Shown here piece by piece: positions 48,842-60,189 of a stretch of DNA of 64,000 nucleotides. The position numbers and the translations under genes were made by a program. Location: contig CAUJLY010000002.1 of assembly GCA_963281155.1 (NCBI GenBank), positions 2,170,001 to 2,234,000 of the forward strand, written 5' to 3'. The notes below the pieces were generated by a model. That model was given only the letters and a program-made list of their open reading frames with translations. It ran no database searches and had not been told where the DNA came from. Each line of letters starts with the position of its first letter. Position 1 is the first letter of the stretch. This DNA is from Rhabditophanes sp. KR3021 (lineage: Eukaryota; Nematoda; Chromadorea; Rhabditida; Alloionematidae).

Positions 48842-49398
48842 TTATATTTGTTCATCTAATTTATCTTGACGATTGTGATATTGCTTGTAGTTTATCCATG
48901 TTTTGTCGGTATTAATCAGTTTTGGATCGACTGTTGAATAGTCTGTTAAACAAATTCCACCTTCGGTGAGAGCTTTTAAAAAAGCAGTTTTCTAAATTAG
49001 ATTGATTAACTAATCTCGTAAATAAAACATACCTTTGCACTTCTTTCAACTTCTCCTTCCTCAAAGTCAGCAACAATATTTTGAATACCAGATTGCTTTA
49101 ACCTGTCTGCCAAAATTCTTCCAACATTCAAGGCTGCACTTCTATCTGTATTGCTTGCCAATTGACTCGATATTTGTGGTTCTTTCGTAGAGACTGTCAA
49201 AATCAATCCATTCTTGTGGTGAGTAATTTTGGCTTCAGTATGAGCCTTAGTAGCCACGAATTCAGCTTTATAAGTAGCATTTAAAGTGTGCCTTTTTCTT
49301 TCAAAGCAATTCCCAGACGGTCTCAATTGAATACCTAGCATCTCGAGGTTCCTAGGGTTTCTGTTGACATATTTAGATAGATACTTAATACCAGACAT
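48842..49398 (-). CDS. MRPL18: mitochondrial ribosomal protein uL18m
   Basis: Component of the large mitoribosomal subunit. Minus-strand exons 49398-49033 and 48991-48842, separated by a 41-nt intron, give 171 residues (human 180). Seen: NRNPRNLEMLGIQLRPSG near the N-terminus, then the uL18 fold with LASNTDRSAALNVGRILADR and the following LKQSGIQNIVADFE. Exon 2 supplies TAFLKALTEGGICL and a charged tail. It converges on MICU with about 130 nt between stops and diverges from PWP2, sharing a roughly 170-nt intergenic promoter region. Confidence 0.88.
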
Positions 49399-49566
49399 CT
49401 CAAAAGTTGCAAATTAGACAAAAATAAATCTAATCTTCCTCGTGGTCCCAACACGACAAATTTCTACCTAGCCAAACATTGGAACAACATATCTTTGCCA
49501 AATTTAAAAGTATTTAAACATCTCCCATCAAATAGGATATTTCAAAATACTTTTGCCATCTGAAAA

Positions 49567-52500
49567 ATGAATTTGGATTATCGGGTAAGTAAAAAGCATT
49601 CAAATTAATTTATAATTAAATATTCATCTGATTTAGGCTTCGGATTTACTTGGAAATGTTTACAAGAATGGTAATATTCTTTTCCATCCAGCAACGGACC
49701 AACTTTATTCGACCATTAATAATAAGATTAAAGTTTTTGATCTAAAGGACAATATTTCTTCTTTGTTGCCTTTCACATCGAATTACAATATTGTCAGGTT
49801 TACCCTTTCACCATCGGGCAGACTAGCTTTTATTGTAGACTGCTTGGGTCGAGCTCATCTTATTAATACAGCTAAGGGAGTAGCTGTTGCCTCTATGAAA
49901 GTAAGCAAAAATGTTGGTGATATCAAGTTTTCTCCAGATTCAAAGTACATGGCTATTGCTTTCGATGGAAAAGTTGAGGTTTACCTGTTGAATAAAGCTA
50001 CCTTTGACTCATTCAATCCTTGGTTCAAGACTTGCTCAGTAACTCTAAGTTCAAACAAGATTACGCACTTAAATTGGTCCGATGACGGGGAAATCATCAT
50101 TGCTGGAGGAGAAGATAAGCAAGTTGCTGTTTTTAAACCTGAAAAGACTAGCTACCAGAATCAAGATAAGAAAATGAAAATGAAGTTGATGACTTGCCAT
50201 TATGGGTCAATTGTTAGTTGCTTTTTCCTCAAAAATTCGTACGATTGCCTTTCTGTTGATGATCGTGGATATGCTATTCTCTGGAAGTCAAACCAGATAT
50301 ATGGAAAGTACGCTTCCAACCGTGATGAAGAAGGCAAAATGGGTCCTGTTTTTTTTGATAGGACAGAAAGAATTCGCCTCCAAGATGCTGCTTCCATTCC
50401 AAACAATGTCGACTGTACTAACGCTGATTTCCACCAAGCCAACAACATCCTCGTTACATCGTATGCTAATGGAGCCATCATTATCAATGAAGTTCCCACT
50501 TTTTCCATGATTCAATCCATAAAAGTAGGAGATGTCGCTGTTAAATCTGTCGCCTTCAATAAAGATGGAGACTGGCTTGGTATTGCCTCAAAGGGAGGTG
50601 CACTTGGTAAGCTTAACTTAATTTGATAAAATCTAAAATATTAGACGTATTTACATTTTTTGAGCGATTCAAATACTTGAGCTTCTACTATATCAAATTT
50701 AAATGTATCATTTATGTATGTCTGATAATTATACTATTATTTTAGGCCAAATTGCTGTTTGGGGCTGGCAGTCAGAATGTTATGTTATGAATCAACAATC
50801 TCACACACATACAATTACCTGTGTTCAGTATTCTCCTTCCGGATCACTTATTGCAACGGGTGGATTAGATGGAAAAGTCAAGATTTGGGATGCTGGGTCT
50901 GGAAATTGCCAAATTACATTTACGGAGCATAAGAATTCTGTCACATGTGAGTCAAAGCTCCCTAAACATATCACAATAAAAATTACAAAAATCAAGCAAC
51001 AGGAGTAGCTTGACCGAAAATAGAGCACATTTAGTTTAATTAAGAATTAATTGTCTCGAAAAAGACTTACAAATAGCTTATTAAAATATTTTGGGCTTAG
51101 AAATGACTTCAAGCAAGAGGTCAACGATCTCGCACGCATTCGAAGAATTTAATAAGTAGACCTGAGGATTTATGTAGAGTTATTTTGAATATACTAAAAC
51201 ATTAATTAAATGTGATATTCAAAAATCTTAATCTAAGTAAATTAGATGAGTGGAAACAACTAAATATCAACTTAGCGATAAAGCTTCTTCTAAATTTCAT
51301 ATCATTTACAGGTGTTTGTTGGACTCAAGGTGGGAACGTGATCCTCTCTTCTTCGCTTGAAGGAACGGTCAGGGCTCATGACATGAAAAGGTACAGAAAC
51401 TTCAGAACTTTCGTATGTCCTGAACAAACTCAGCTGTCTTGCGTGACTACTGACAAAACTTCTGATCTGGTGATAGCTGTTGCTAAAGATGACTACAAAA
51501 TATTCATCTGGACGATGGACACGGGCAATTTGGTTGATGTGTTGGCTGGGCACTCCTCCAGAATCGCTGCAATTGCTTTGTACGGAAACATGCTAGCTTC
51601 TGTTTCTTGGGACAAAACCATGCGAATCACCAACATCATTGACAGTTCCGTCGAAACTATCCAATTAGGCGAGGAGGCTTTATCTGTTACTTATGCTCCA
51701 TGCGGAAAATTGATGGCTGTACTTACTTACGATTCGTCTATTTCAATGTACTCCACTAGAACTTCTGCTCCTATTGGAATGATTGACACCAAGTTCGATG
51801 TTAATCCTGGGCGTGGAGCTTTTGACATCATCAAGAAGGGAACTTCTAGTCGCTCGAAGACATTTGAATACATTGAGTTTTCTCCTGATTCGAATTTGAT
51901 TTTGGCTGGTGGAAACACAAATTATGTTTGTTTGTATTCGGTTAAAGATAGAGTTTTGCTAAAGAAGATTCAGATGACAGTAAACTTCAGTTTTGACGGA
52001 GTCGCTTCAGATATCAACTTCAGACAACTAACTGAATTCGGTAATCTGGATCACGTTGAGTTGTCTTCGGACGAAGAGGGAGATGATAACGGGAAGAAAA
52101 AGAAGATGGCTCTTGCTGGAACTAAGATATCGGATGCCGGAGAAAGAGCTTACAAGCCAACAATGCGTGCCAATGACGTTTCCTACTCTCCGACTGGGAG
52201 ATCATTTGCCATAGCCAACACTGAAGGTGTTCTCATCTACTCCCTTGACAGATACGACAAATTTGATCCATTTATGCTGGATGTTGGAGTAACTCCCCAA
52301 CTAATTGAAACACTTTTACTTGCCAACGACTACCTCAAGGCAATCGTCATGTCTATGAAACTGAACGATGAACTCCTCATCACCCGCTCTCTAATGGAAG
52401 TCCCACTTGGTGATATCAAAATCATCTGCCAACAACTTCCATTCATCTACGCTGAAAAGTTATTCATCTGGATGGCCAACAATTGGAAGAAAATCACAAA

Positions 52501-52729
52501 GCGCAACATTGAGTTCATCTACCTATTCATGGAGCATCTTGTCGAATACCATGCCATGAATTTCAAAGGTAATGCCAGAGCAGTAATTCCAGCCGTTAAT
52601 GGATTACTTCAAAGTATGGAAGGACAGAAAAAATTGTTGTTAGATATCACAAAAAAGAATAAGAGTACTGTTGAATATTTGTTACATGTTAGAAAGATGG
52701 CTGACAAAAAGGCTGACATTTCTACTTGA
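49567..52729 (+). CDS. PWP2: PWP2 periodic tryptophan protein, U3 snoRNP / SSU processome
   Basis: WD-repeat protein of the UtpB subcomplex needed for 18S rRNA maturation in the nucleolus. Exons 49567-49584 (18 nt), 49637-50606, 50746-50946 and 51312-52729 join in frame to about 868 residues (human 919). It matches PWP2 throughout: LLGNVYKNGN at the start, the WD repeats (VQYSPSGSLIATGGLDGKVK, SSSLEGTVRAHDMKRYRNFR, LASVSWDKTMRI), the acidic stretch near 640, and the Utp12-like C-terminal helical domain (GVTPQLIETLLLANDYLKAI). The acidic insert found between repeats in vertebrates is shorter. Intron 3 (50947-51311) holds a small antisense family remnant. Confidence 0.94.
51081..51179 (-). mobile_element. 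remnant of the intron-nested family (PWP2 intron 3, antisense)
   Basis: A 32-codon minus-strand frame reads LYINPQVYLLNSSNACEIVD followed by LLLEVISKPKIF and a stop. It resembles the family's final module (NMLPKKKDQVAQLILQEFLD then VKQPVNL) in spacing and hydrophobic pattern, though with few identities. Orientation is opposite to the host, as with all other copies. Confidence 0.4.
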
Positions 52730-53054
52730 TTTTGTTGTTATTGTTTACTTTTTTATTGGTGCGATCCTTTCTTCAAAACCAATCATTTCGAATATTCTTT
52801 AAATTGATGGGAGACAACGAAGCTTTTAATCATTTTTAGAGTGTTTTTAATTACTAGGTTAAACCAAGAGACATTTTACCAATTTTTTCGAGTTATTTTA
52901 ATTGTTACCAAAAGAAAAATCTTTTGTTTTATTTGCCTTTTTAATATGAAATAAGAATCTATAAATTCGTCTTTTTTATTCCCCTCTGGTTGTCACCATC
53001 TTCTATTTAATTTCAAAATTATTTCTTAACTTGGTTAAAATTTTCTTTAGACAA
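52730..53054. other. intergenic gap PWP2 / RTCB
   Basis: A 325-nt AT-rich gap between two same-strand genes. TTTTCTTTAG at 53041-53050 ends 4 nt before the RTCB ATG and may be a trans-splice acceptor. Confidence 0.5.
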
Positions 53055-56000
53055 ATGTCAACTTCATTTGAAGCTGTCGTTCGTACCTACGATGAGGAGT
53101 TAAAATATATTGAACAAGTTGGACCCTGTACTTATCGTATCAAGAAAGGATTCGTTCCTAACATGAATGTAGAGGGGAAATTTTATTTGAATGACAATAT
53201 CAAAGAACATGCTTTAAAGGAGATCGAACTTTGTTGCCAAAGAGGATCGGTCGGAGGATATATTCCGGCTGTTAAGCAAATTGCAAATGTCGCCGCATTG
53301 CCAGGCATTGTCGGACAATCGATTGGTTTGCCAGATATGCATTCAGGTTTACTAAAGTTTTATAGTTTAAAAATATTCGAAAAATGTATCAAAAGCCAGT
53401 AGTGACTCCAACTTTGAGCGTAAACATTTTCTCAGTGATAAGCTAACCAATTAATAAGCACTATCAGGTGAAAGCTTGTAGACTTCCTCAAAGGAGCATT
53501 TTTCATGATCTAGATTTTTAACTTGGACGCCAAAGTACTGGTAAGAATATATTCTAAGTTCTCAGCCAATTCCGTACTTGCAGCATCCATTTTGACTACA
53601 ATTGTTTTGAAGAAGATGTATCGTGTGTCCTAAACTTCCTTCATGTTGTGTTGTTTTCTTGAGAGCACACATCGGCAATCAACACCAGTTTTGTACTTGA
53701 AAAGATGACTAGTGATTCTTGAGTTACTATCGTTAAATTTTGGGTCCGGCATTGACTTGTCGACATAATAAGCTGTTTCGATAAAGTCTGCCAAAGTCTT
53801 CACTTAAAGGTGCTGGGTTGACTCGGGCATCAAGGAATAGGTAAACAAATGCAGGATTCTGAACTGGGGATCGTTAACTTCGGGCCACATTTTGAGCAAG
53901 ATTTCCATAGCACTAAATTTTTTATTAAGTGTCTCCACAGCCTTGACTAAAACCACTTCATCGACTGCTTATTGTATTCCTTGGCAAAACTTGATCTTTA
54001 TCAAATACTTAGAGGAGATCGTAGCGGCCAATGATACGTTTGATCTTGTTCAAACCAAGCTTGAATGAGTCTTGGATGTTTCATTTGAAGCTAGTGAATA
54101 AGACAAATGATAAAATAGCTCAAACGTTGTAGTTGACTTTGTATAAGGTGCCTATATTTACCGAAATCAACTCGAATCACGAAACCACAAACTAGACAAA
54201 CAAAATTAGCGTTGCTTATTCCAAGATTTGAATAACGCCAAGCAATACATCAACTCCATTTTGAATAACTGTTTTCCGTGCTTCATCCTTCTTATCCAAA
54301 ATAGTCAATAAAGTGTTGACTAACATAACCTGTAGTGAACAATATAAATAATAATAACAAGCACTATTTTGTTAAAACAAAAATGACAAATCATCTTTAA
54401 GATATGCTATAAACAAATTTAGATGTCATATCATGCTACCTGCAAAATTAGTACAAAATATTCCTTATATTAGATTTAAAAACACAAAGTTTAAACACAA
54501 TTTTCAACTTTATAAATAATTGCATGGCTTCAGGATATGGATTTGCAATTGGAAATGTTGCTGCCTTTGATTGTGAGTCTGAGGAAGGTGTTATTTCACC
54601 AGGTGGAGTTGGGTTTGATATTAATTGTGGGGTTAGATTAATTCGAACTAATCTTTTTGAAGAGGATGTGCTACCAGTAAAAGAAGAGTTGACACAAGCT
54701 TTGTTCGATCATATTCCGGTTGGAGTTGGTTCTAAGGGAATCATACCTATTGGAACTTCCGATTTTGAGGAATGCCTTGAAATGGGAATGGATTGGACTT
54801 TAAGAGAAGGTTATTCATGGCCTGAGGATAAAGAGCATTGCGAAGAATACGGAAGGATGATTCAAGCTGATGCTACTCAAGTCACAACCAGAGCTAAGAA
54901 AAGAGGCATGCCACAATTGGGAACACTCGGAGCGGTCGGTCGTTTATTTCTATTGACTTCATCTAATAGTATTTATTTTTAGGGTAAGCAAAGGAGCAAT
55001 CAGAAATTTATTGGAAAGGGATAAAAATTAGACAAAACATTAATTAAATGATGTATTCTTGAGACAGGTCAATTTTGTTGAGAACAATTCGGGATATTCT
55101 CTTCACGGTTGTAGGATGTTTAACAAACATTACATCATTAGACTGCCCAGAGGAGTCGATATTTGCGGGAGTATCTTGTAGATCAGTGTAACAGCATATT
55201 CATAGGATAGTGCTTTATTACTAGATAAGTTGTCATGATACATGCACACAAGTTTCCTTTTACCATCAACAATATTCATAATCTTGGTTTCTTTTGGATT
55301 CAAAGAGATGAATCTTGAGAAATGGCGTTGAGTTTTTGTCCTGTGCCTATTAAATCTCGTTTCCGAAGAACCGGAGACACCGCAAAAGAAGATGGCTTCC
55401 ATAAATTGTTCGAAAGTTAACAGCTTAACGTCAATCTCTTTTGGAAGGTCTAGCAAGACATAGAACGACTGCTTCCCCGTGCATGTTTTCCTAGATGCAG
55501 CTTCTTTAGAGTTTCACTTAGTTTGTCCAGCAATTGATTGGAATCTAGTAGCTTCTTGTCTTCTTCAGATATCTTTTTGACTTCAGCTCTAAGTTTGATG
55601 CAAAGAAGGAGTTTGCAATGATAGGCAAAAGGTTCGTGATTGTTGAAGGTGTTGCCACAACTTCCACATTTCCAAGCACCACCTTTCTTATTAGTCAAAT
55701 CACTGGTGTTAGAAGAAGCATCCATAGACATTAAGTGCACGTTGTGTTCTTTTAAAGGATAGTTATACAAATATTCACCCAACGTTTGAAGTGCTTCTGG
55801 ATACAAGAACAAAATAAACTCCATTATCCTATTGGTAGCGCAGTTTGTCATTTTAGGATAATTATAGTTTATAGCATGTTCAATCCCATACGCAACATCT
55901 CTGATGAATTTCTCTTTAGAAGTAAGTATTTCCACAAACCTCACCTTTTGCGAAACAAGGAGCAAAATATTTTTGCTTTCTTGACATCGGAGCTTCATTA

Positions 56001-57330
56001 TAATTATGACATTCGATCGACACGTCATTGTTTTAAGGTTTGTCAATATCTGCCTTGCTATTCTCTAACAATTCTTTGAAATCGTCAATTGCCAAATCCA
56101 GTTGAGCCTCGTCTCTTTTCCTTCCAATTTCATTCGTGGATACCCTTGCAAAAGACTGGCTTACTGTTCGACAACTGTTAAATTAATTGATTATGATTGA
56201 TACTTGATACTTGCCTTCTGCATCTACTTCTGGCTCAATTGCATCACTCCTTTTCAGAGGCAAACTCTTGCTTGAATCTTTCTTGTCTGGTGCATCTCTT
56301 TTCTTTGGTTCCTCGTAGCTATCGGCATTTACTAATTTGTATTTTGACATGTCGTTAAAATCGAAAATTGGGTTGAGATAATTTATAAATGACCAAACAA
56401 TTTCTCTAAACACACTTTCCAATATCTCTTTAAAAGATACATTATATTCATAACATTATTTAATTATTTATCTCATCTGCTTCAGGAAATCACTATGGTG
56501 AGGTGCAAGTAGTTGAAGAGATTTACGATAAATTTGCTGCGAGAAAGATGGGAATTGAAGGTGTTGGACAAGTTGTTATTATGATTCATTGCGGTTCTCG
56601 TGGTCTAGGTCATCAAGTTGCCACCGACTCACTAGTTGAGATGGAAAAGGCAATGGCTAGAGATGGCATTCATATCAACGACAGACAATTGGCATGTGCA
56701 AAGATCAAGTCGAAAGAAGGACAAGATTATCTGAAAGGAATGGCAGCTGCGGCTAACTTTGCCTGGGTCAACAGATCATGTATAACTTTTTGTGTGAGAC
56801 AAGCCTTTGCCAAGACTTTTAATTGCACACCTGACGATTTGGACATGCATGTTGTTTACGATGTTTCTCATAACATTGCCAAGTTCGAAGAGCACATGAT
56901 TGATGGGAGACCTAAGCAGGTTTGTGTTCATAGAAAAGGGGCTACCAGAGCGTTTCCGCCTCATCATCCTTTGATCCCCGTTGATTATCAATTAACCGGA
57001 CAACCAGTAATGATCGGAGGCTCAATGGGAACTTGCTCATATGTGGCATGTGGGACTGAAAAGGGAATGGAAGAGTCTTTTGGGACTACATGCCATGGAG
57101 CTGGCAGAGCTATGGGAAGAAGTAAAAGTAGAAAGACCATTTCCTTCGAAGATGTTTTGGAAAACTTAAAGGAGAAAGGAATCAGTATTAGAGTTGCCAG
57201 TCCGAAGTTGGTCATGGAAGAAGCTCCCGAGTCCTACAAAAACGTGACAGATGTGATAGACACGTGCGAGAAAGCCGGTTTATCGAAAAAAACATTCAAA
57301 TTAAGGCCAATAGCTGTCATTAAAGGGTGA
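53055..57330 (+). CDS. RTCB: RtcB-type RNA ligase
   Basis: GTP- and Mn-dependent 3'-phosphate RNA ligase that joins tRNA exons and XBP1 mRNA in the tRNA ligase complex. Exons 53055-53346, 54534-54938 and 56486-57330 give 513 residues (human 505). Highly conserved throughout: [16 protein letters not shown] across the first junction, [14 protein letters not shown] (metal-binding Cys), [17 protein letters not shown] [23 protein letters not shown], the guanylated-histidine region [18 protein letters not shown], and the C-terminus LRPIAVIKG. At the second junction canonical GT-AG splicing inserts a valine into GTLGAGNHY; removing it needs non-canonical sites. Both introns are long and each contains an antisense family copy. 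Confidence 0.94.
53390..54340 (-). mobile_element. decayed copy of the intron-nested family (RTCB intron 1, antisense)
   Basis: Minus-strand pieces from 54330 down: [113 protein letters not shown], then [40 protein letters not shown] and [11 protein letters not shown] near 53440. Frames change several times and stops are frequent. The order matches the 55-56 kb and 41-42 kb copies, supporting one ancestral protein. The intron is 53347-54533. Confidence 0.75.
55045..56440 (-). mobile_element. longest copy of the intron-nested family (RTCB intron 2, antisense)
   Basis: Minus-strand open stretches 56422-56183, 56046-55450 (198 codons) and 55456-55130, then a short tail in another frame to about 55045. 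In order: a charged linker ([20 protein letters not shown]), a helical region with [20 protein letters not shown], a C2HC finger [20 protein letters not shown] with a further Cys, a Lys/Glu-rich segment, then the C-terminal module: [35 protein letters not shown], and [20 protein letters not shown]. This is the most complete member and shows the domain order of the family. It nearly fills the intron (54939-56485). Confidence 0.8.
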
Positions 57331-57407
57331 AACAAAATATATTGTATCATTTATTCGTGATAAAAGTTTATTTAAAATATGTGTAGAGCATTTATAAAAG
57401 TATTTAA

Positions 57408-57548
57408 TTATTCGCATGATTGACCATTCTCTAGACCGATTTGTGATTTGTGATAGTAACGCTTGAATAACTTCTTAATTAGAAAGACAATAATAATGAT
57501 GTGGAGGATTATTCCGATCGTGCAAATAAGATATATATGTTCCACCAT
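57408..57548 (-). CDS. possible single-pass membrane micropeptide
   Basis: A 46-codon frame from the ATG at 57548. It has a hydrophobic segment LICTIGIILHIIIIVFLI at about residues 7-24, followed by a basic KKLFKRYYHK and a polar tail. The frame also extends upstream. Such ORFs arise easily in AT-rich DNA, so this is a weak call. It lies tail-to-tail with RTCB. Confidence 0.2.
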   Translation of the reverse strand: MVEHIYLICTIGIILHIIIIVFLIKKLFKRYYHKSQIGLENGQSCE

Positions 57549-58052
57549 AACTTGAATATTCAAATGAAATGCTATGAATGAGAAATTTAGGCAAGTCAAC
57601 TTTTTTGATATTTCTGAGAATTAAGGATTTTTGAAACTGTCTAATTTTCTTTTTAAACATAAAGAGCCATTACTTTCAAAAGTATTTATAAACAATTAAA
57701 CAAGTAATCTAAATTTTCTACATTTCCTACATTTTTGCGAATCCTAGCACCCAATTAGGAATACCCTGATTAAGCCAATTTAATGATGTCTTTGGCGCGG
57801 CAAAACAGTTTTAGGGACTTTAAATTTTACATTTACTTTTGCAATTTTAATGCTATGTTTTGAATGGAACAATGGGAAACAGCTGATCATATAATACATC
57901 TACTTTAGTACGATATAGTCCAGATGGTGGTCTATACTTTAAAAGCCATTGAACGCTTCCTATAAACAAATCTTTATTTGAATTTAAAAGTTGACGTTTG
58001 AGAATTCGCACTTATGATCAAGTATGTATCTACTATTTGTGCAATATGTTAT

Positions 58053-58160
58053 TAATGCCATAAAAAGTTGATTTGAATAAATGCCATAAAAAGTTGATTC
58101 AGATAAATGGCATAATAGTTGATTCAGATAAATGGCATAATAGTTGATTCAGATAAATTT
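58053..58160. repeat. tandem repeat, about 25-bp unit
   Basis: The unit GTTGATTCAGATAAATGGCA followed by TAATA is repeated three to four times; the first copies have the variant GCCATAAAAAGTTGATT. Confidence 0.7.
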
Positions 58161-58946
58161 TAAACGTAAATACAAAAATATCACAATAACTATAATAAAT
58201 TGAGTTCGTGATAATTAATATTAATTGCTATGTTAATTAATAGTTATGACCAGACAATGTATTTATTGTTGATAAATTTGTGTGAATGTTCATATGATAG
58301 ACATCATGTTAGAAGATAATTGTTTTTGCTGATATTCAAAGATCAAATCTTTTTACTTCCCACTTCCTTCTATATTTTATATTTTACATAACATTTCAAA
58401 CCTCAGGGATGTCGCATAATTTTGTTTCATTCTATGTCTAAAGTAACACAATTGTCTCAGCCAAATGCGCAAGAGACTGCTCTCAATTGTCAAAAATAAT
58501 GGCGCTAAAATTTACTCCTTTATATTGTATCTATATACATTGTCTCTCTATATAAAATTTTGTTCGTACCCACCAACGAATGAATATGCGTATTTATATT
58601 CATATATAAATACATATGCAGATATAAAACAGCAGCAATACAAATTTGTAGCAGTAGAGTCGTCAGTACTAAGAGAAATAGTCGCTGTAGTCGGCTTGGT
58701 GTCGTTTATATGTGAATGTATATAGGAAGGAGTATATACATACACAGCCAAAATATTATACACGTACTAGTTAACATCGACCATTTTACACTAGCAAGTC
58801 AACTCCACCATATAAAAAGACCACCTTTTCTTCCCTTCATACACATTCAACACAGAGCGTAGCTTTACTCTTTCACGTTTTATTCCTATATTTTTAGTTT
58901 GCTTCGACTTTGTCTAAGAAAATTTATTTATATTAAAAAAATAATA

Positions 58947-59384
58947 ATGGCCCGTGCTACAAAGAGTAATAATGGTGGAGCAGCCCCAACCAGAGGAGTT
59001 TCAAAGAAAGCTAAGAAAGACAGTTCTTTGCCCAAGAGAGGACGTAGTGCCTACATGATCTGGTAAGTCCGAATTCTTTCTAAATTTTATATTCTGATTC
59101 TTTCTTGAATTCATATTCTAATTCTTTCTTAATTTCATCTTTTAATTCTTCCCTAACTTCATCTTTTCATCCTTTCTTAATTTGGTCTTTTAATTTATTT
59201 CTCATTTCAGGCTCTCTGAAGTCCGCCGAGCTTAACCAAGCCAGGTATGGGGATTACTGAAGTTGCAAAGGTAGCCGGTAAACTCTGGAACACTTTAACC
59301 GACAAGAAAAAATGGGAGCAACTTGCAGCAGAAGATAAAGAGCGTTACACTAGAGAAATGGCCCAACACAAAGCTAACCAATAA
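58947..59384 (+). CDS. HMG-box chromatin protein (HMGD/SSRP-like box), with frame break
   Basis: A small single HMG-box DNA-bending protein. Exons 58947-59062 and 59211-59384 (intron 59063-59210). The N-terminal about 30 residues are basic (VSKKAKKDS), then KRGRSAYMIWLSEVR begins the box. In exon 2 the frame breaks at 59227-59228: the rest of the box (SLTKPGMGITEVAKVAGKLW, then NTLTDKKKWEQLAAEDKERY) is in another frame and ends at a TAA at 59382-59384. Joined, it would be about 95 residues, the size of Drosophila HMGD. A one-base loss or two-base gain in the assembly is the simplest cause. A TATAAAA box lies at about 58812-58818. Confidence 0.8.
59070..59200. repeat. pyrimidine-rich tandem repeat in the HMG-box intron
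   Basis: Units close to ATTCTTTCTTAATTTCATCT are repeated about five times and fill almost the whole intron up to the acceptor, forming an extended polypyrimidine tract. Confidence 0.65.
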
Positions 59385-60189
59385 AGCCCATACAAACAAA
59401 AAGACCTCATCTTTTTATTACATACATTTTCTTTTTAACATTTTTTAATGGAAGTTCTTATGATCTCTCTTATTAAAAGTTTTTGTATTCTTATAATCAT
59501 CATGCATACCTAAATCTGAAGAAGCATGCTTCCTCTCACACGATCAATTTGTCTTCTTTTGTAATTTAATAAAACTCCTTTTGTAAGTTTGTTCAAAATC
59601 ATTAAAACTATAAAAACTAAACATTACATCCTCAAAGTATATCCAAAGTTAGTTTTAAAGTTTATTTTGGAAGTTCATCTGAATGTGTATTATTTAGTTT
59701 AAGTATTTACATATCAAAGTTACTTGACACATTGGATTCTCCGTGTCACAAATAATTTGTTTATAATAAATTTAAAACACACGCAACACCCATACATTTA
59801 TTTATATCATCAAACTATCCATATACACATACACTTTTTTATTATCATAATATGATATGTGGAAGTAAGTATATAAAGAGACACTGCCTCAAACATATAC
59901 GCATATAAAAAATTACATACAAACAAACTATAGCACCTAAATTCAACCACATTAACTAACGCACCAAATTTATTTTTTAACGTTTATTTTTAAATGCATT
60001 CAATAATATCGACCTTGATAACGATGTCATAAGAAGATGGATGACGTTTTTTTGTATTTGGCGATGGTTTGAATATGTAATTATACAAATCGTTTTCTAA
60101 TAACAACGCATAATTTGACAAAAAAAGTTTAAGCTTTCTTTGATAATCACTTAATTTTAGCTCTTTTTGAGCTTTTTAACTTTGGTTAT
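59385..60189. other. tail-to-tail intergenic region
   Basis: AT-rich 3' flanks of the HMG-box gene and the 7TM receptor; nothing else supported. Confidence 0.5.

Larger units (their letters stand above)
57331..58946. other. intergenic region RTCB / HMG-box gene
   Basis: AT-rich DNA with a possible micropeptide ORF (57408-57548, minus) and a tandem repeat (58053-58160), both listed. Overlapping ORFs on both strands at 58.46-58.76 kb are compositional. Confidence 0.5.

Noticed and set aside
55045..56440. Interpreting the longest family copy as a functional nested gene
   Set aside because: Its frames are interrupted by shifts and its C-terminal tail is in a different frame; no intact start-to-stop coding path was found.
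58465..58763. Tyr-rich ORFs on both strands
   Set aside because: Mirror ORFs over TATA/CATA-rich repeats; compositional.
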